The position numbers and the translations under genes were made by a program. From positions 7,791,147 through 7,855,146 of the forward strand of contig CM037470.1 in assembly GCA_021014325.1 (NCBI GenBank): 64,000 nt of DNA, in the 5' to 3' direction. Position 1 is the stretch's first letter, and the number at the start of each line of letters is the position of its first letter. This stretch comes from Plazaster borealis (taxonomy: Eukaryota > Echinodermata > Asteroidea > Forcipulatida > Labidiasteridae). The notes beneath the pieces are model-generated. The model did no database searches. It saw only the letters and a list, made by a program, of their open reading frames with translations, and was not told the DNA's origin. Of this stretch, positions 24,216 to 35,224 are shown piece after piece.

Positions 24216-24362
24216 ACATTTGTCGTAGTGTTAACTCATAGTTACTTCAAGATTGAGATTGATTTGAACGTTGAAACTCTACAGATAGTTGAACGTTAGT
24301 ATCAAGACAACACAGACCTAATTACGTCATAATGACGTCATCGGGCAATAACTTTTTTTTTT
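24216..24362 (+). mobile_element. Left part of an older Helitron-like copy
   Basis: Carries the body motifs (CTCAAGATTGAAA-like, TTACGTCATAATGACGTCATC) and is cut at its T-run by the hairpin array at 24363. This shows insertion of one family member into another. Confidence 0.5.
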
Positions 24363-24775
24363 AGGTGTTCGTGCAATACAGCACGAACACCTATTGTTTT
24401 TGTTCTGTTTTTAGGTGTTCGTGCAATATGAGCACGAACACCTCTTTGTTTTTGTTCTGTTTTTAGGTGTTCGTGCAATATGAGCACGAACACCTCTTGT
24501 TATTGTTCTGGTTTTTTTAGGTGTTCGTGCAATATGAGCACGAACACCTCTTGTTATTGTTCCGTTTTTAGGTGTTCGTGCAATATGAGCACGAACACCT
24601 CTTTGTTTTTGTTCTGTTTTTAGGTGTTCGTGCAATATGAGCACGAACACCTCTTGTTATTGTTCCGTTTTTTTAGGTGTTCGTGCAATATGAGCACGAA
24701 CACCTCTTTGTTTTTGTTCTGTTTTTAGGTGTTCGTGCAATATGAGCACGAACACCTCTTTGTTATTGTTCCGTT
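24363..24775 (+). repeat. Eight tandem 5' hairpins of a Helitron-like family
   Basis: AGGTGTTCGTGC-(AATA..)-GCACGAACACCT hairpins start at 24363, 24413, 24465, 24519, 24570, 24622, 24675 and 24727. Each is separated by a T-rich linker (CTCTTGTTTTTGTTCTG or variants). Stems are perfect 12-bp arms. The same hairpin occurs singly at 29440. An 80-codon minus ORF through the array is a period artefact. It is not a CRISPR array: the repeats are palindromic throughout and the linkers are near-identical. Confidence 0.8.
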
Positions 24776-26914
24776 TTTTGTTTTTTTTTGTTTTTTTTTT
24801 TCTTCTCCTTCTTCTTCTTCCACTCAACTCATCTCTGGATCATAACTCAAGATTGAAACTGAATTGAACCTTGAAACTCATCAGATAATTGAACCTTAAT
24901 AAGAAGACGGCACAGTTGTCATTACGTCATGATGACGTCATCAGGTGTTGAATTACAGGGTTTTTAAAGTTGAAAAATGACCTTTTGCTTTTTGCTGTAT
25001 CTCAACGAATATGAAAGCTATGATGTTCAAAGTTTTTGCATCTGATAGACCAAGGTTGGGGCAACATTTGAAAAGTTAATGCCGAAATTGTACGACCCTA
25101 GCTTCCGGGTCGTTACCCTGGGTCGAAGTTCACCTTCGTTTTTTTTTCGTAAAAAAACAAATTTCGATCATATATACGAATAACTCAAGATTGAGATTGA
25201 ATTGAATATTAAAACTCAATAGATAGTTGAACTTCAGTATCGAGACAACACATACTTAATTACGCCATGATGACGCCATCGGGCATTAAATTACAATAAG
25301 TCAAAGTTTAATATTTGTAAAAATCATAACGCAAAAACTATAATTCGGATTTTGGCAATCTACACATCATCGGATAGGTCGTCAAAAGTTTGACAAGCGC
25401 TTCACAAAACCCGTACAATATTTTAACTTATTTTTGGTTCAAAACGGAAGTTTAAAATTTCGTAATATCTTATCGTATTCATATCTTTAAAACTACTGAT
25501 CATTTCAGCATAATTTTTGTATCAGATTGTAGAACAGCAATCCCTCTTAAACTTTTGCACAGAGATAACAACATTTTAACCTTGAACATCTTGTCAAAAG
25601 CGGACAACGATGGGCACCTTCCCACTCGTACCCCCCCTCCACTTTAATTGACAAAGCATTATGTACCCATAACGTTAAAACTCATGCAAGCTACAGTTCA
25701 CCCGCTGACTGTGTGTACTGTCGCCATCCTTGTTTGTTAGATGTGGCAGCGGCAAACAACATAATCAACAGCGCCCTCTTTCGTTGAATATTAAATAAAC
25801 AGCGCTGATAATAGAATCGTTTTGGGGGGCTTATCTACGAAATAACTCAAGATTGAAATTGAATTGAACATTGAAACTCATAGGATAGTTGAACCTCAGT
25901 ATCAAGACAACACAAACTTAATGACGTCTTGATGACGTCATCGGGCATCGAATTATAATAAATCAAAATTTTATATTTGTAAAATTCATAATTGACAAAG
26001 CATTATGTACCCATAACGTTGAAACTCATGCAAGCTACAGTTCCTGCGCTGACTGTGTGTACTGTCGCCGTCCTTGTTTGTTAGATCTGGCAGCGGCAAA
26101 CAAAATATTTCAACAGCGCCCTCTTTCGTTGAATAAACAGCGCTGATAATAGAATCGTTTTGGGGGCTTATCTACGAAATAACTCAAGATTGAAATTGAA
26201 TTTAACATTGAAACTCATAGGATAGTTGACCCTTAGTATCAAGACAACACAAACTTAATGACGACTTAATGACGTCATCGGGCATCGAATTATAATAAAT
26301 CAAAATTTATCGTTATAAAATTCATAACTCGGGAACCATTTATTTGATTTTTACTATCTACACATCATCGGATAGCTCATTTAAAGTTCGACGAACGCTA
26401 CACAACACCTTACACTCTTTGACCTTGACTTCCGGTAATATCTTATCTTATTAATTATCTTAAAAACTACTGAACATTTCACGTTCCCAACAACATATAT
26501 AATTTTCATGGCCAGAAACTTCTTTAAATAAAAGTACTTGACTAAAAGAAAATCCGGCCCACGTAAAACTCCTTAAGGTTGGGACCACAATGGTCCCAGA
26601 TGTTCGAATACGCGTGAGACTTGCACAGTCTATAAGTAACAACGTCTTGCACCAACACTACCATATCAGCTGCATTCATGATCAATGTAAAAAAAACCTA
26701 AACCATCTAAAAGGTAGTCAAAAACTAATCACGCTATAAAAATGTGACCCTATTTGACCTTGACTTCCGGTCAAAACCGGAAGTTGATGTTTAATTTTTG
26801 AAAAATTCATAACTCCTGAACCAGGAATTGGATTGATAAGGTATAATGACCTATTCATTCAATCACTCACCACGAACACCGTGTTTTTGTAGTAGACAAA
26901 AACTCAAGGTCTAG
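24776..26914 (+). mobile_element. Helitron-like body 1 with 3' terminus
   Basis: After a T/CTTCTT-rich start come repeated blocks CATAACTCAAGATTGAAA, TGACGTCATGATGACGTCATC, and then ACTTCCGG...CCGGAAGT palindromes. The 3' end is diagnostic: CACGAACACCGT (copy of the 5' hairpin arm), hairpin GTTTTTGT-AGTAG-ACAAAAAC at 26883-26903, seven bases, and CTAG at 26911-26914 before a T-run. Internal blocks starting near 24838, 25185, 25841 and 26180 look like repeated or partly deleted copies of one unit. Non-coding. Confidence 0.55.
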
Positions 26915-27934
26915 TTTTTTTTCTTCTCCATCTTCTTCTTCTTCCCTGGAACTCTTCTCTACAGCATAACTCAAGATTGAAACTGAATTGAACAATGAAA
27001 CTCATCAGACAATTGAACCTCAATATGAGGACGGCACAAAGTTAATGACGTCATGATGACGTCATCAGGTGTCGAATTACAAGGTTTTTAAAGTTGAAAA
27101 ATGACCATTTGGTATTTGCTGTATCTCATTGAATATAAAAGCTATGATGTTCATAATTGGGCATGTGATAGATCAAGACTGGGGCTACATTTCAAAACTT
27201 AACGTCAAAATCGTAATAAAGATAATCCGTCTAATACTTGAAAAATTCGTAACTCCTGAACCACATATTGGATTTTTACAATCTATACATCATCTGAAAG
27301 GTCTTTATAAAACCTAACATACGCTACACTAATTGTGACCCCGTTTGACCTTGACTTCCGGTTCAAAGCGGAAGTTTAAATTTAATGTTTCAAAATTCAT
27401 AATTCCTGAAGCACACAACGGATTTTTACAATCTATACGTCATTGGAAAGTTCGTTAAAAGTTCAACAAACGCTACACAAAAAGTGACCTCATTTGACCT
27501 TGACTTCTGGTTCAAACCGGAAGATGAAATTGTATATTTGAAAAATACAGAACTCCTGAACCACACATTGGATTTTTATCATCTATACATCATCAGAAAG
27601 GGCTCCAAAGATTTAAGAACACTACACACTGTGACCTCATTTGACCTTGACTTCCGGTTCAAACCGGAAATTGAAAGTTCATGTTTCAACAAATCATTTG
27701 AGGTTTACAATCCATACAATCATCTAAATCATCTTCATAAACTAAACGCGCTACACAAAATGTGACCCCTATTTGACCTAGACTTCCGGTCCAAACCGGA
27801 AGTTGATGTTAATTTTTTCGAAAAATTCATAACTCCTGGACCAGGCATTGGATTGATAAGGTAGAATGTTTATTCATTCAATCACTCCCCACGAACACCG
27901 TGTTTTTGTCACATGACAAAAACTCAATGTCTAG
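26915..27934 (+). mobile_element. Helitron-like body 2, joined head-to-tail without its own hairpin
   Basis: Starts immediately after CTAG with the T-run and CTTCTCCATCTTC that normally follow a 5' hairpin. It has the same blocks as body 1 and units TGACCTTGACTTCCGG...AACCGGAAG. It ends with hairpin GTTTTTGTCA-CA-TGACAAAAAC (27902-27923) and CTAG 27931-27934. Confidence 0.55.
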
Positions 27935-29439
27935 TTTGTTTTTTTTCTTCTCCATCTTCTTCTTCCCTAGAACTCTTCTCGACAGCATAACTCAACATTG
28001 AAACTGAATTGAACCTTGAAACTCATCAGACAATTGAACCTCAATATGAGGACGGCACAATTGTCATGACGTCATGATGACGTCATCAGGTGTCGAATTA
28101 CAACGTTTTTAAAGTTGAAAAATGACCATTTGGTATTTGCTGTATCTCATTGAATATGAAAGCTATGATGTTCATAATTGGGCATATGATAGATCAAGAC
28201 TGGGGCTACATTTCAAAAGTTAACGTCAAAATCGTATGACCTTTTCTGCAAGGTCATGCCCTAGGTCAAAGTTTGCCTTTGGTTTTTTTCTTGAAAAACA
28301 TCTTTTTCGGGCTTATCTACGGCATAACTCAAGATTGAAATTGAATTTTACATTGAAACTCATCAGACATTTGAACCTAAATATCAAGACGACACAAACT
28401 TGATGATGTCATGATGACGTCATCAGGTATTGAATTACATTAAATCAAAGTTTAATATTTGAAAAAAAATCATAACTCATGAACGACATGTTGGATTTTT
28501 ACAATCTATACATCATCGGAAAGTTCGTTAAAGGTCCAACAAACGCTACACAGAAAGTGACCCCATTTGACCTTGACTTCCGGTTCAACCCGGAAATTTA
28601 AAATTATATAAATTTCGTATCTCAAAAACTACTTATCATTTCAGCATAATTTCTGCATCAGGTTGTAGAACATTGAGCCAGCTCAAACTTTTGCACAGAA
28701 ATAACAACATTTTGATATTTACATCTTGTCTTATGACCACCGGCATTAAAGCGCACGTTTGTGTTGACCCACTTTGATAACGCAAGATGGTGTAATAACA
28801 CGTGTACAGATACACGTACATAGTGCGTGTAGTTCAGTTTACACCAACTACATGTAGGAATACATTAATTTAGCATCGCTGTTACCTTGTATATTGCGCA
28901 CCTCGGCATGAAGATAATCCATGTAATACTTGAAAAATTCGTAACTCCTGAACCACACATTGGATTTTTACAATCTATACATCATCTGAAAGGTCTTTGT
29001 AAAACCTAACGTACACTACACTTATTGTGATCCCGTTTGACCCTGACTTCCGGTTCAAAGCGGAAGTTGAAATTTAATGTTTCAAAATTCATAATTCCTG
29101 AACCACACGATGGATTTTTATAATCTATACACCATTGGACAAGTATGTAACAACTTAACAAACGATATACAGAATGTGACCCCAAGTGACCTTTACTTCC
29201 TGTTCAAACCGGAAGATGAAATTTAATATTTGAAAAAATCAGAACTCCTGAACCACACATTGGATTTTTATCATTTATACATCAGCAGAAAGGGCTCCAA
29301 AGATTTAAGAAACGCTACACACTGTGACCTCATTTGACCTTGACTTCCGGTTCGAACCGGAAAGTAAAAGTTAATGTTTCAACAAATCGTTTGAGGTTTA
29401 CAATCCATACATCATCTAAAACGTATTCATTTTTTTTTT
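27935..29439 (+). mobile_element. Helitron-like body 3, interrupted
   Basis: Again begins with the post-hairpin T-run and runs through the same blocks to ACGTATTCAT at 29430. There a new 5' hairpin (29440) starts in a T-run. Its own 3' end is not seen in place. Confidence 0.5.
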
Positions 29440-31519
29440 AGGTGTTCGTGCAATACAAGCACGAACACCTCTTGTTTTTGTTCTGTTTTTTTTTTGTTTT
29501 TTTTCTTCTTCCCCTCAACTCTTCTCCAGAGCACAACTCTTCTCCAGAGCACAACTCAAGATTGAAACTGAATTGAACATTGAAACTCATCAGACAATTG
29601 AACCTCAATACGAAGACGGCACAGTTGTCATTACGTCATGATGACGTCATCAGGTGTCGAATTACAAGGTTTTGAAAGTTAAAAAATGACCTTTTGCTTT
29701 TTGCTGTATCTTAACGAGTATGAAAGCTATCATGTTCATACTTGGGCATGTGATAGATCAAGACTGGGGCAACATTTGAAAAGTTAACGCCAAAATCGTA
29801 TGACCTTAACTTCCGGGTCGTTAGCCTGGGTCGAAGTTCGCCTTTGTTTTGTTTTCCTTCAAAAAACTACTTTCGAACATAACTCAAGATTGAAACTGAA
29901 TTGAACCTTGAAACTCACCAGACATTTGAACCTCAATGCGAAGACGGCACAGTTGTCATTACGTCATGATGACGTCATCAGGTGTTGAATTACAAGGTTC
30001 TTAAAGTTGACAAAATGACCTTTTACTTTTTGCTGTATGTTTACGTACATGAAAGCTATGATGTTCATACTTGGGCAGGTGATAGATCAAGACTGGGGCA
30101 ACATTTGAAAAGTTAACGCCAAAATCGTATGACCTTAACTTCCGGGTCGTTACCCTGGGTCGAAGTTCGCCTTTGTTTTGTTTTCTTGAAAAACATCATT
30201 TTCGGGCTTATCTACAGCATAACTCAAGTTTGAAATTGAATTTTACATTGAAACTCATCAGACATTTGAACCTAAATATCAAGACGACACAAACTTGATG
30301 ATGTCATGATGACGTCATCAGGTATTGAATAACATCAATTCAAAGTTTAATATTTTTAAAAAAATTATAACTCATGAACGACATGTTGGATTTTTACAAT
30401 CTATACATCATCGGAAAGTTCGTTAAAGGTCCAACAGGCGCTACACAGAAAGTGACCCCATTTGACCTAGACTTCCGGTTTAACCCGGAAATTTAAAATT
30501 TCATAAAATTTGTATCTCAAAAACTATGCATCATTTCAGCTTAATTTTTGCATCAGGTTGTAGAACGTTGAGCCTGCTCAAACTTTTGCACAGAAATAAC
30601 AACATTTTGACATTTACATCTTGTCTTATAACCACCGGCATTAAAGCGCACGTTTGTGTTGACCCACTTTGATAACGCGAGATAGTCTAATAGCACGTGT
30701 ACAGATACATACATTGAACGTGTAGTTCAGTTTACATCAACTACATGTGGGAATACATTTAGCATCGCTGCATGTTACCTTGTATATCGCGCACCCCGGC
30801 ATAAAGAAAATCCATGTAATACTTGACAAATTCGTAACTCCTGAACCACACATTGGATTTTTACAATCTATACATCATCTGAAAGGTCTTTATAAAACCT
30901 AACATACGCAATACTTATTGTGACCCCGTTTGACCCTGACTTCCGGTTCAAAGCGGAAGTTGAAATTTAACGTTTCAAAATTCATAATTCCTGAACCACA
31001 CAATGGATTTTTACAATCTATACATCATTGGACAAGTATGTAACAACTTAACAAACGATATACAGAATGTGACCCCAATTGACCTTTACTTCCTGTTCAA
31101 ACCGGAAGATGAAATTTAATATTTGAAAAAATCAGAACTCCTGAACCACACATTGGATTTTTATCATCTATACATCATCAGAAAGGGCTCCAAAGATTTA
31201 AGAAATGCTACACACTGTGACCTCATTTGACCTTGACTTCCGGTTCAAACCGGAAAGTGAAAGTTAATGTTTCAACAAATTGTTGGAGGTTTACAATCCA
31301 TACACCATCTAAAACGTCTTCAAAAACTAAACGCGCTACACAAAATGTGACCCCTATTTGACCTTGACTTCCGGTCAAAACCGGAAGTTGATGTTCATTT
31401 TTTTGAAAAATTCATAACTCCTGAACCAGGAATTGGGTTGATAAGGTATAATGACTTATTCATTTAAGCACTCACCACGAACACCGTGTTTTTGTAGTAA
31501 ACAAAAACTCAAGGTCTAG
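29440..31519 (+). mobile_element. Helitron-like element with one 5' hairpin and full 3' end
   Basis: The 5' hairpin is AGGTGTTCGTGC / GCACGAACACCT at 29440-29470. The body repeats the CRE-pair block three times (29634, 29955, 30300) and the CCGGAAGT palindrome units (30470-31390). The 3' end has CACGAACACCGT, hairpin GTTTTTGT-AGTAA-ACAAAAAC (31488-31508), then CTAG 31516-31519 and T. This is the best single reference copy for the family (2080 bp). No ORF of note. Confidence 0.6.
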
Positions 31520-31619
31520 TTTGTGTGTCTTTTTACTTTGAACAGAGAATATACATAGGGCAGTTAGGGCATGGTTTTTGTAATTGGATTGTTTATAAAG
31601 GAAAACATAACTTAATTTT

Positions 31620-32115
31620 TTATTTTTTTTAATTCATTCAAGCAATCAACCTTCTTATATTTGACATTTCTTACAAAATATACAATAAACATTGAGGAGA
31701 GAAGCAATAGAAACCAAGCCATTAGAATATAAATGTAAGGCAACAGTAATAGCTTGGAACTAATGCAAAATGTCATATGAGACAGTTATGATGATTGGAC
31801 ATTCCTTAGTAAAGACCACTTGTTGATATGGCAATCCGTCTTACCCCTTTTCAAGGCAATGCTTACTTCCATCCTCTCCATAAATTCTGTAAATATATTG
31901 TTTGCCTAGAATAATCACATAGTTAATAAACAGATCGGGGTTAAATATATTGAAACCAAACACAATAGCATATTCAGAGAAGTCTATATTATATTTATAT
32001 AGGAAACTTATCCATAATTCAACTTCATTCCAAAAATGCAAAACTATAGGACATTGGAAAAATAAGTGCGCCATATTGAAAACATAACTTGCAATAACTC
32101 TTGTAAGCATGATAT
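31620..32115 (-). pseudogene. Possible L1-like RT C-terminal (zf-RVT) scrap
   Basis: A minus ORF of 89 codons reads MAHLFFQCPIVLHFWNEVELWISF. HLFxxCPxxxxFWxEV is the usual zinc-binding region at the C-terminus of L1/Tx1-type LINE proteins (and some plant RTs). There is no catalytic core. The plus-strand sequence 32109-32680 has open stretches with no recognised domain. Confidence 0.45.
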
Positions 32116-32739
32116 ATGGGCACCCATCGGTTCAGGTGGGGCTGTTCAAACCGTTGGTTCAAGCGGTGGAATCTAACCTTGTTTTCCTTTTTTTGGACTG
32201 TGATATTGGAATGTGCTGTAATTTCCTAAGATTTCTTAATAAATTGCTGGAACGTTTATGTAATAAGGGGTGTAAATTATGGGATAAGGACTTTCATCAT
32301 AAAGCCGAACTTGTAAGCAGAGATTTGCAAGTCGATTTATATGGGGCAAGCATGCCCTTGTTTGTTTATGTCATACTTGGGGGAAAAATCTGCCCGTGTT
32401 TGGTTTTATTTACACTGTCAGTGTTGGGCAAGTTTGCTCAAATTTCTGGCAGCATGGTTTTGGACAGAGTTATATGTCCAAGTTTGTTTCTTGGAAATTA
32501 AAAAAACCGAAATGGCGGACATTCTAATCCAGGAGTTTTTACGATGGCGCACTCCTATAATCCAAGATGGCGCAGGTAAGGGCTTTAAAAGTATAATCAG
32601 TCTCACCTTGTTTGATTTCTTTGTTGCATCTGAGAATATTCACTTGTTTTTTAGTGATTTATATTCCAGATAGTTTGGAGATTTTCGGATCGTAACAGTG
32701 TACACATATTGACAATAATGAAATTATTCCAATACTCAC

Positions 32740-32789
32740 AGATCTTGAGGTAGCCTCAGCAGACTCTTGTGATTCAATGGATGTTTTTT
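32740..32789 (-). CDS. ZU5/UPA gene: small linker exon
   Basis: 50 bp between the acceptor TTGCTTTTAG and the consensus donor GTGAGT. Phase 1 in, phase 0 out, giving K then KTSIESQESAEATSRS, a Ser/Glu-rich linker. The outgoing phase matches the exon at 22908-23031, and the incoming phase matches the end of the long module exons. It does not match the phase leaving the short exon at 35005-35072, so that short exon may be skipped or an exon between them is missed. Confidence 0.5.
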
Positions 32790-32929
32790 CTAAAAGCAAA
32801 TCATAAGATTTAAATGCATCAAAAAGTGATGTTTAATTTATATCATATAACTTCTCCTTTATCCTTCTTTCAAAAACAAATGACAGGTAGACAGATAAAG
32901 AATAAAATTTCATTAACCCAGACAGGTAA

Positions 32930-33990
32930 AGGAAGAGGCAGGCATGCCTGTAAGGTGAAGAAGAGTGAAATGAGGTACGACAAGGCAAGGCAAAACCAAG
33001 AAGTTATGGCAAGATAACAATAGATGAATTAAGGTGATCCAAGATGATGATAGATGAAGCAAGGTAAGGTCAAATGAAGCAGGGCGAGCCAAGGTGGGGT
33101 GTGGCAAGATGAAGAGAGGAGGGCAAGATGAGCTTAGATAGAGTGAGGCAAGATGAAGAGAGAGTGAGGCAATGTCAGCCATGGTGGGGTGTGGCAAGAT
33201 GAAGAGAGAGTGAGGTAATGTCAGCCATGGTCGGGTGTGGCAAGATGAAGAGAGTGAGGCAATGCCGGCCATGGTGGGGTGTGGCAAGATGAAGAAAGTG
33301 AGGCAATGTGAGCCTTGGTGGGTTAAGGTAAGACAAAGAGAGGAGGGCAAGATGAGCTTAGATAGAGTGAGGCAAGATGAAGAGAGTGAGGCAATGTCGG
33401 CCATGGTGGGGTGTGGCAAGATGAAGAGAGTGAGGCAATGTGAGCCTTGGTGGGTTGAGGCAAGACAAAGAGAGGAGGGCAAGATTAGCCTCGATAGAGT
33501 GAGGCAAGATGAAGAGAGAGTGAGGTAATGTCAGCCATGGTGGGGTGTGGAAAGATGAAGAGAGTGAGGCAAGGTGAGCATAGGTGGGTTGAGGCAAGAC
33601 AAAGAGAGGAGGGCAAGATGAGCTTAGATACAGTGAGGCAAGATGAAGAGAGTGAGGCAATGTGAGCCTTGGTGGGTTGAGGCAAGACAAAGAGAGGAGG
33701 GCAAGATGAGCACAGATACAGTGAGGCAAGATGAAGAGAGTGAGGCAATGTGAGCCAAAGTGGATGAGGCAAATGAGCAGTGTGGCAAGGTAAGAATAGG
33801 TAGGGTGAGGCAAGATGACGAGAGTGAAGCAAGGTGAGCCAAAGTGGGGTGAGACATGAACAAGGGAGTGAGGAAATGCGAGCTTTGGTGGATTGAGGCA
33901 AGACAAAGAGAGTGTCGCAAGATGAGTTTAAATGGAGTGAGACTAGATGAAGGGGATGAAGCAACGTGAGCCAAGGTGGGATGAGGCAAA
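32930..33990 (+). repeat. Purine-rich minisatellite
   Basis: About 1 kb of variants of GTGAGGCAAGATGAAGAGA, GCAATGTGAGCC(TT/AT)GG and GGCAAGATGAGC in irregular higher-order order, strongly G/A-rich on the plus strand. Several open frames up to 189 codons on the minus strand (Ser/Leu/Pro/His-rich) are products of the repeat. Located in an intron of the minus-strand gene. Confidence 0.85.
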
Positions 33991-35004
33991 AAAAGTTAGA
34001 AAAACTTCAGCATAATAAAAAGGGAGACAACAGATATTCTTAATATAAAATGTACCATGATTTATTGTGAGTAACTGTAGTATTATATGTGTTCACCGTG
34101 AATCAGCTGAAACCCTTGGCATTAAAGCCATGGTCGGTAATCTTGGAATCACCTCCATTGCCAATGCACTCAATACATTGAAAACCATTGTGGCAGCCAG
34201 ATTTTGTTGTACAAAAAAGGATTATGAGAGCAGATAGTCCCTCATAATTCTTCTTTGTAAAACAAAAGGATGAAGGTCTGGAATTGGGGATTACACAATA
34301 ATCCCCTGGAAAAAGGGAGATTTTGAACATGAGTTAGAGTACCCTTTGTTCCTCTTTGTCTGGGGCAAATAAGGTCTTGCACAGTGAGTGCATGTTCTGT
34401 ACAAGCTCATAATGGATTGTCCAAGCATGTTAACACGTCACCCTTGGTTTTTTCATACCAAAAATATAATTCCGGCATGTACACATGTCTGTTGGAGGCC
34501 TAAGCTCAAAATGCTAAATGAGAATAATTTATTTGGAAGGAGTTATTCTAGTAACACTATCCACAGTCCCTATTTGCAACGTTTCAGATATATGTTGACA
34601 TACCCTCCTCTTTACCTGACACAGACATTTCTTCCATTCTGCTGTGGAGCACTTCCGGGTCAGGTTCCTGTACCAGGAGAAGAAGACGAATGTGAAGTTT
34701 GCCTTCAATCCACAAAACACTGTTTATTACTTGTTTTGTGAAGTTTCCAAATTTATTTATATTGAACAAAAAAACACGTACAAATCTAACGCTGAGGATA
34801 GAAAAGAATCTTCAAATTCGAGCTTCCTTCCTCGCTACCACAAGAGAAAATACTGCCAAAACGTTAACAAATGTTTAACTTAACAGCTACATTATAATAA
34901 AAATGTATTAAAACAAGTAACTTGTCATTTAAAGAAACAAAGGTTCATTGTACACAAAACATATAATGTGGATGGTCATTCGTTAACCAGTTAGAGTGTC
35001 TCAC
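33991..35004. other. Intron, nothing recognised
   Basis: Short ORFs only. From about 34880 the sequence matches the duplicated module flanks (CTACATTATAATAAAAATG; compare 40520). Confidence 0.4.
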
Positions 35005-35072
35005 CTCAATTGGGTCATCTTGTAGTGATTGGTCTACAGTAGAAAATATCACATGTTTCCTTTCCTCAGAAG
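35005..35072 (-). CDS. Module short exon a (one 33-bp unit)
   Basis: 68 bp, phase 1 to 0, between TTTTTTAAAG and GTGAGACAC. Product: A, then SEERKHVIFSTVDQSLQDDPIE. It contains one copy of the unit expanded to 13 in exon b. Unlike exons b and c it lacks the final unit ending CTCAG before GTGAGA, so its donor reads GAG/GTGAGA. Its outgoing phase does not fit the next visible exon (32740-32789); it may be degenerate or alternatively used. Confidence 0.5.
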
Positions 35073-35224
35073 CTTTAAAAAATAAACAAAACATAACTCA
35101 GTCCTTTCATAATTTCTGTTCTTCTTAAACCAGTTACATTTACAAAATTAAACTGAATTGTTAAATGTTTATAGTGTGATCCTTCACTGAAATAATAACC
35201 CGTCAGTAATAAGTTTGTTCTTAC

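Noticed and set aside
24411..24650. 79-codon minus ORF with RGVRAHIARTPK-type repeats
   Set aside because: Produced by the hairpin array period; no start context or splice sites, and the array is a transposon end.
24363..24775. Regular repeat array resembling CRISPR
   Set aside because: Repeats are full palindromes, linkers are near-identical T-rich strings rather than distinct spacers, and the context is a eukaryotic repeat stack.
33358..33989. Minus-strand ORFs of 120-190 codons rich in Ser/Leu/Pro/His
   Set aside because: They lie wholly in a purine-rich minisatellite, overlap in several frames and change frame with the repeat.
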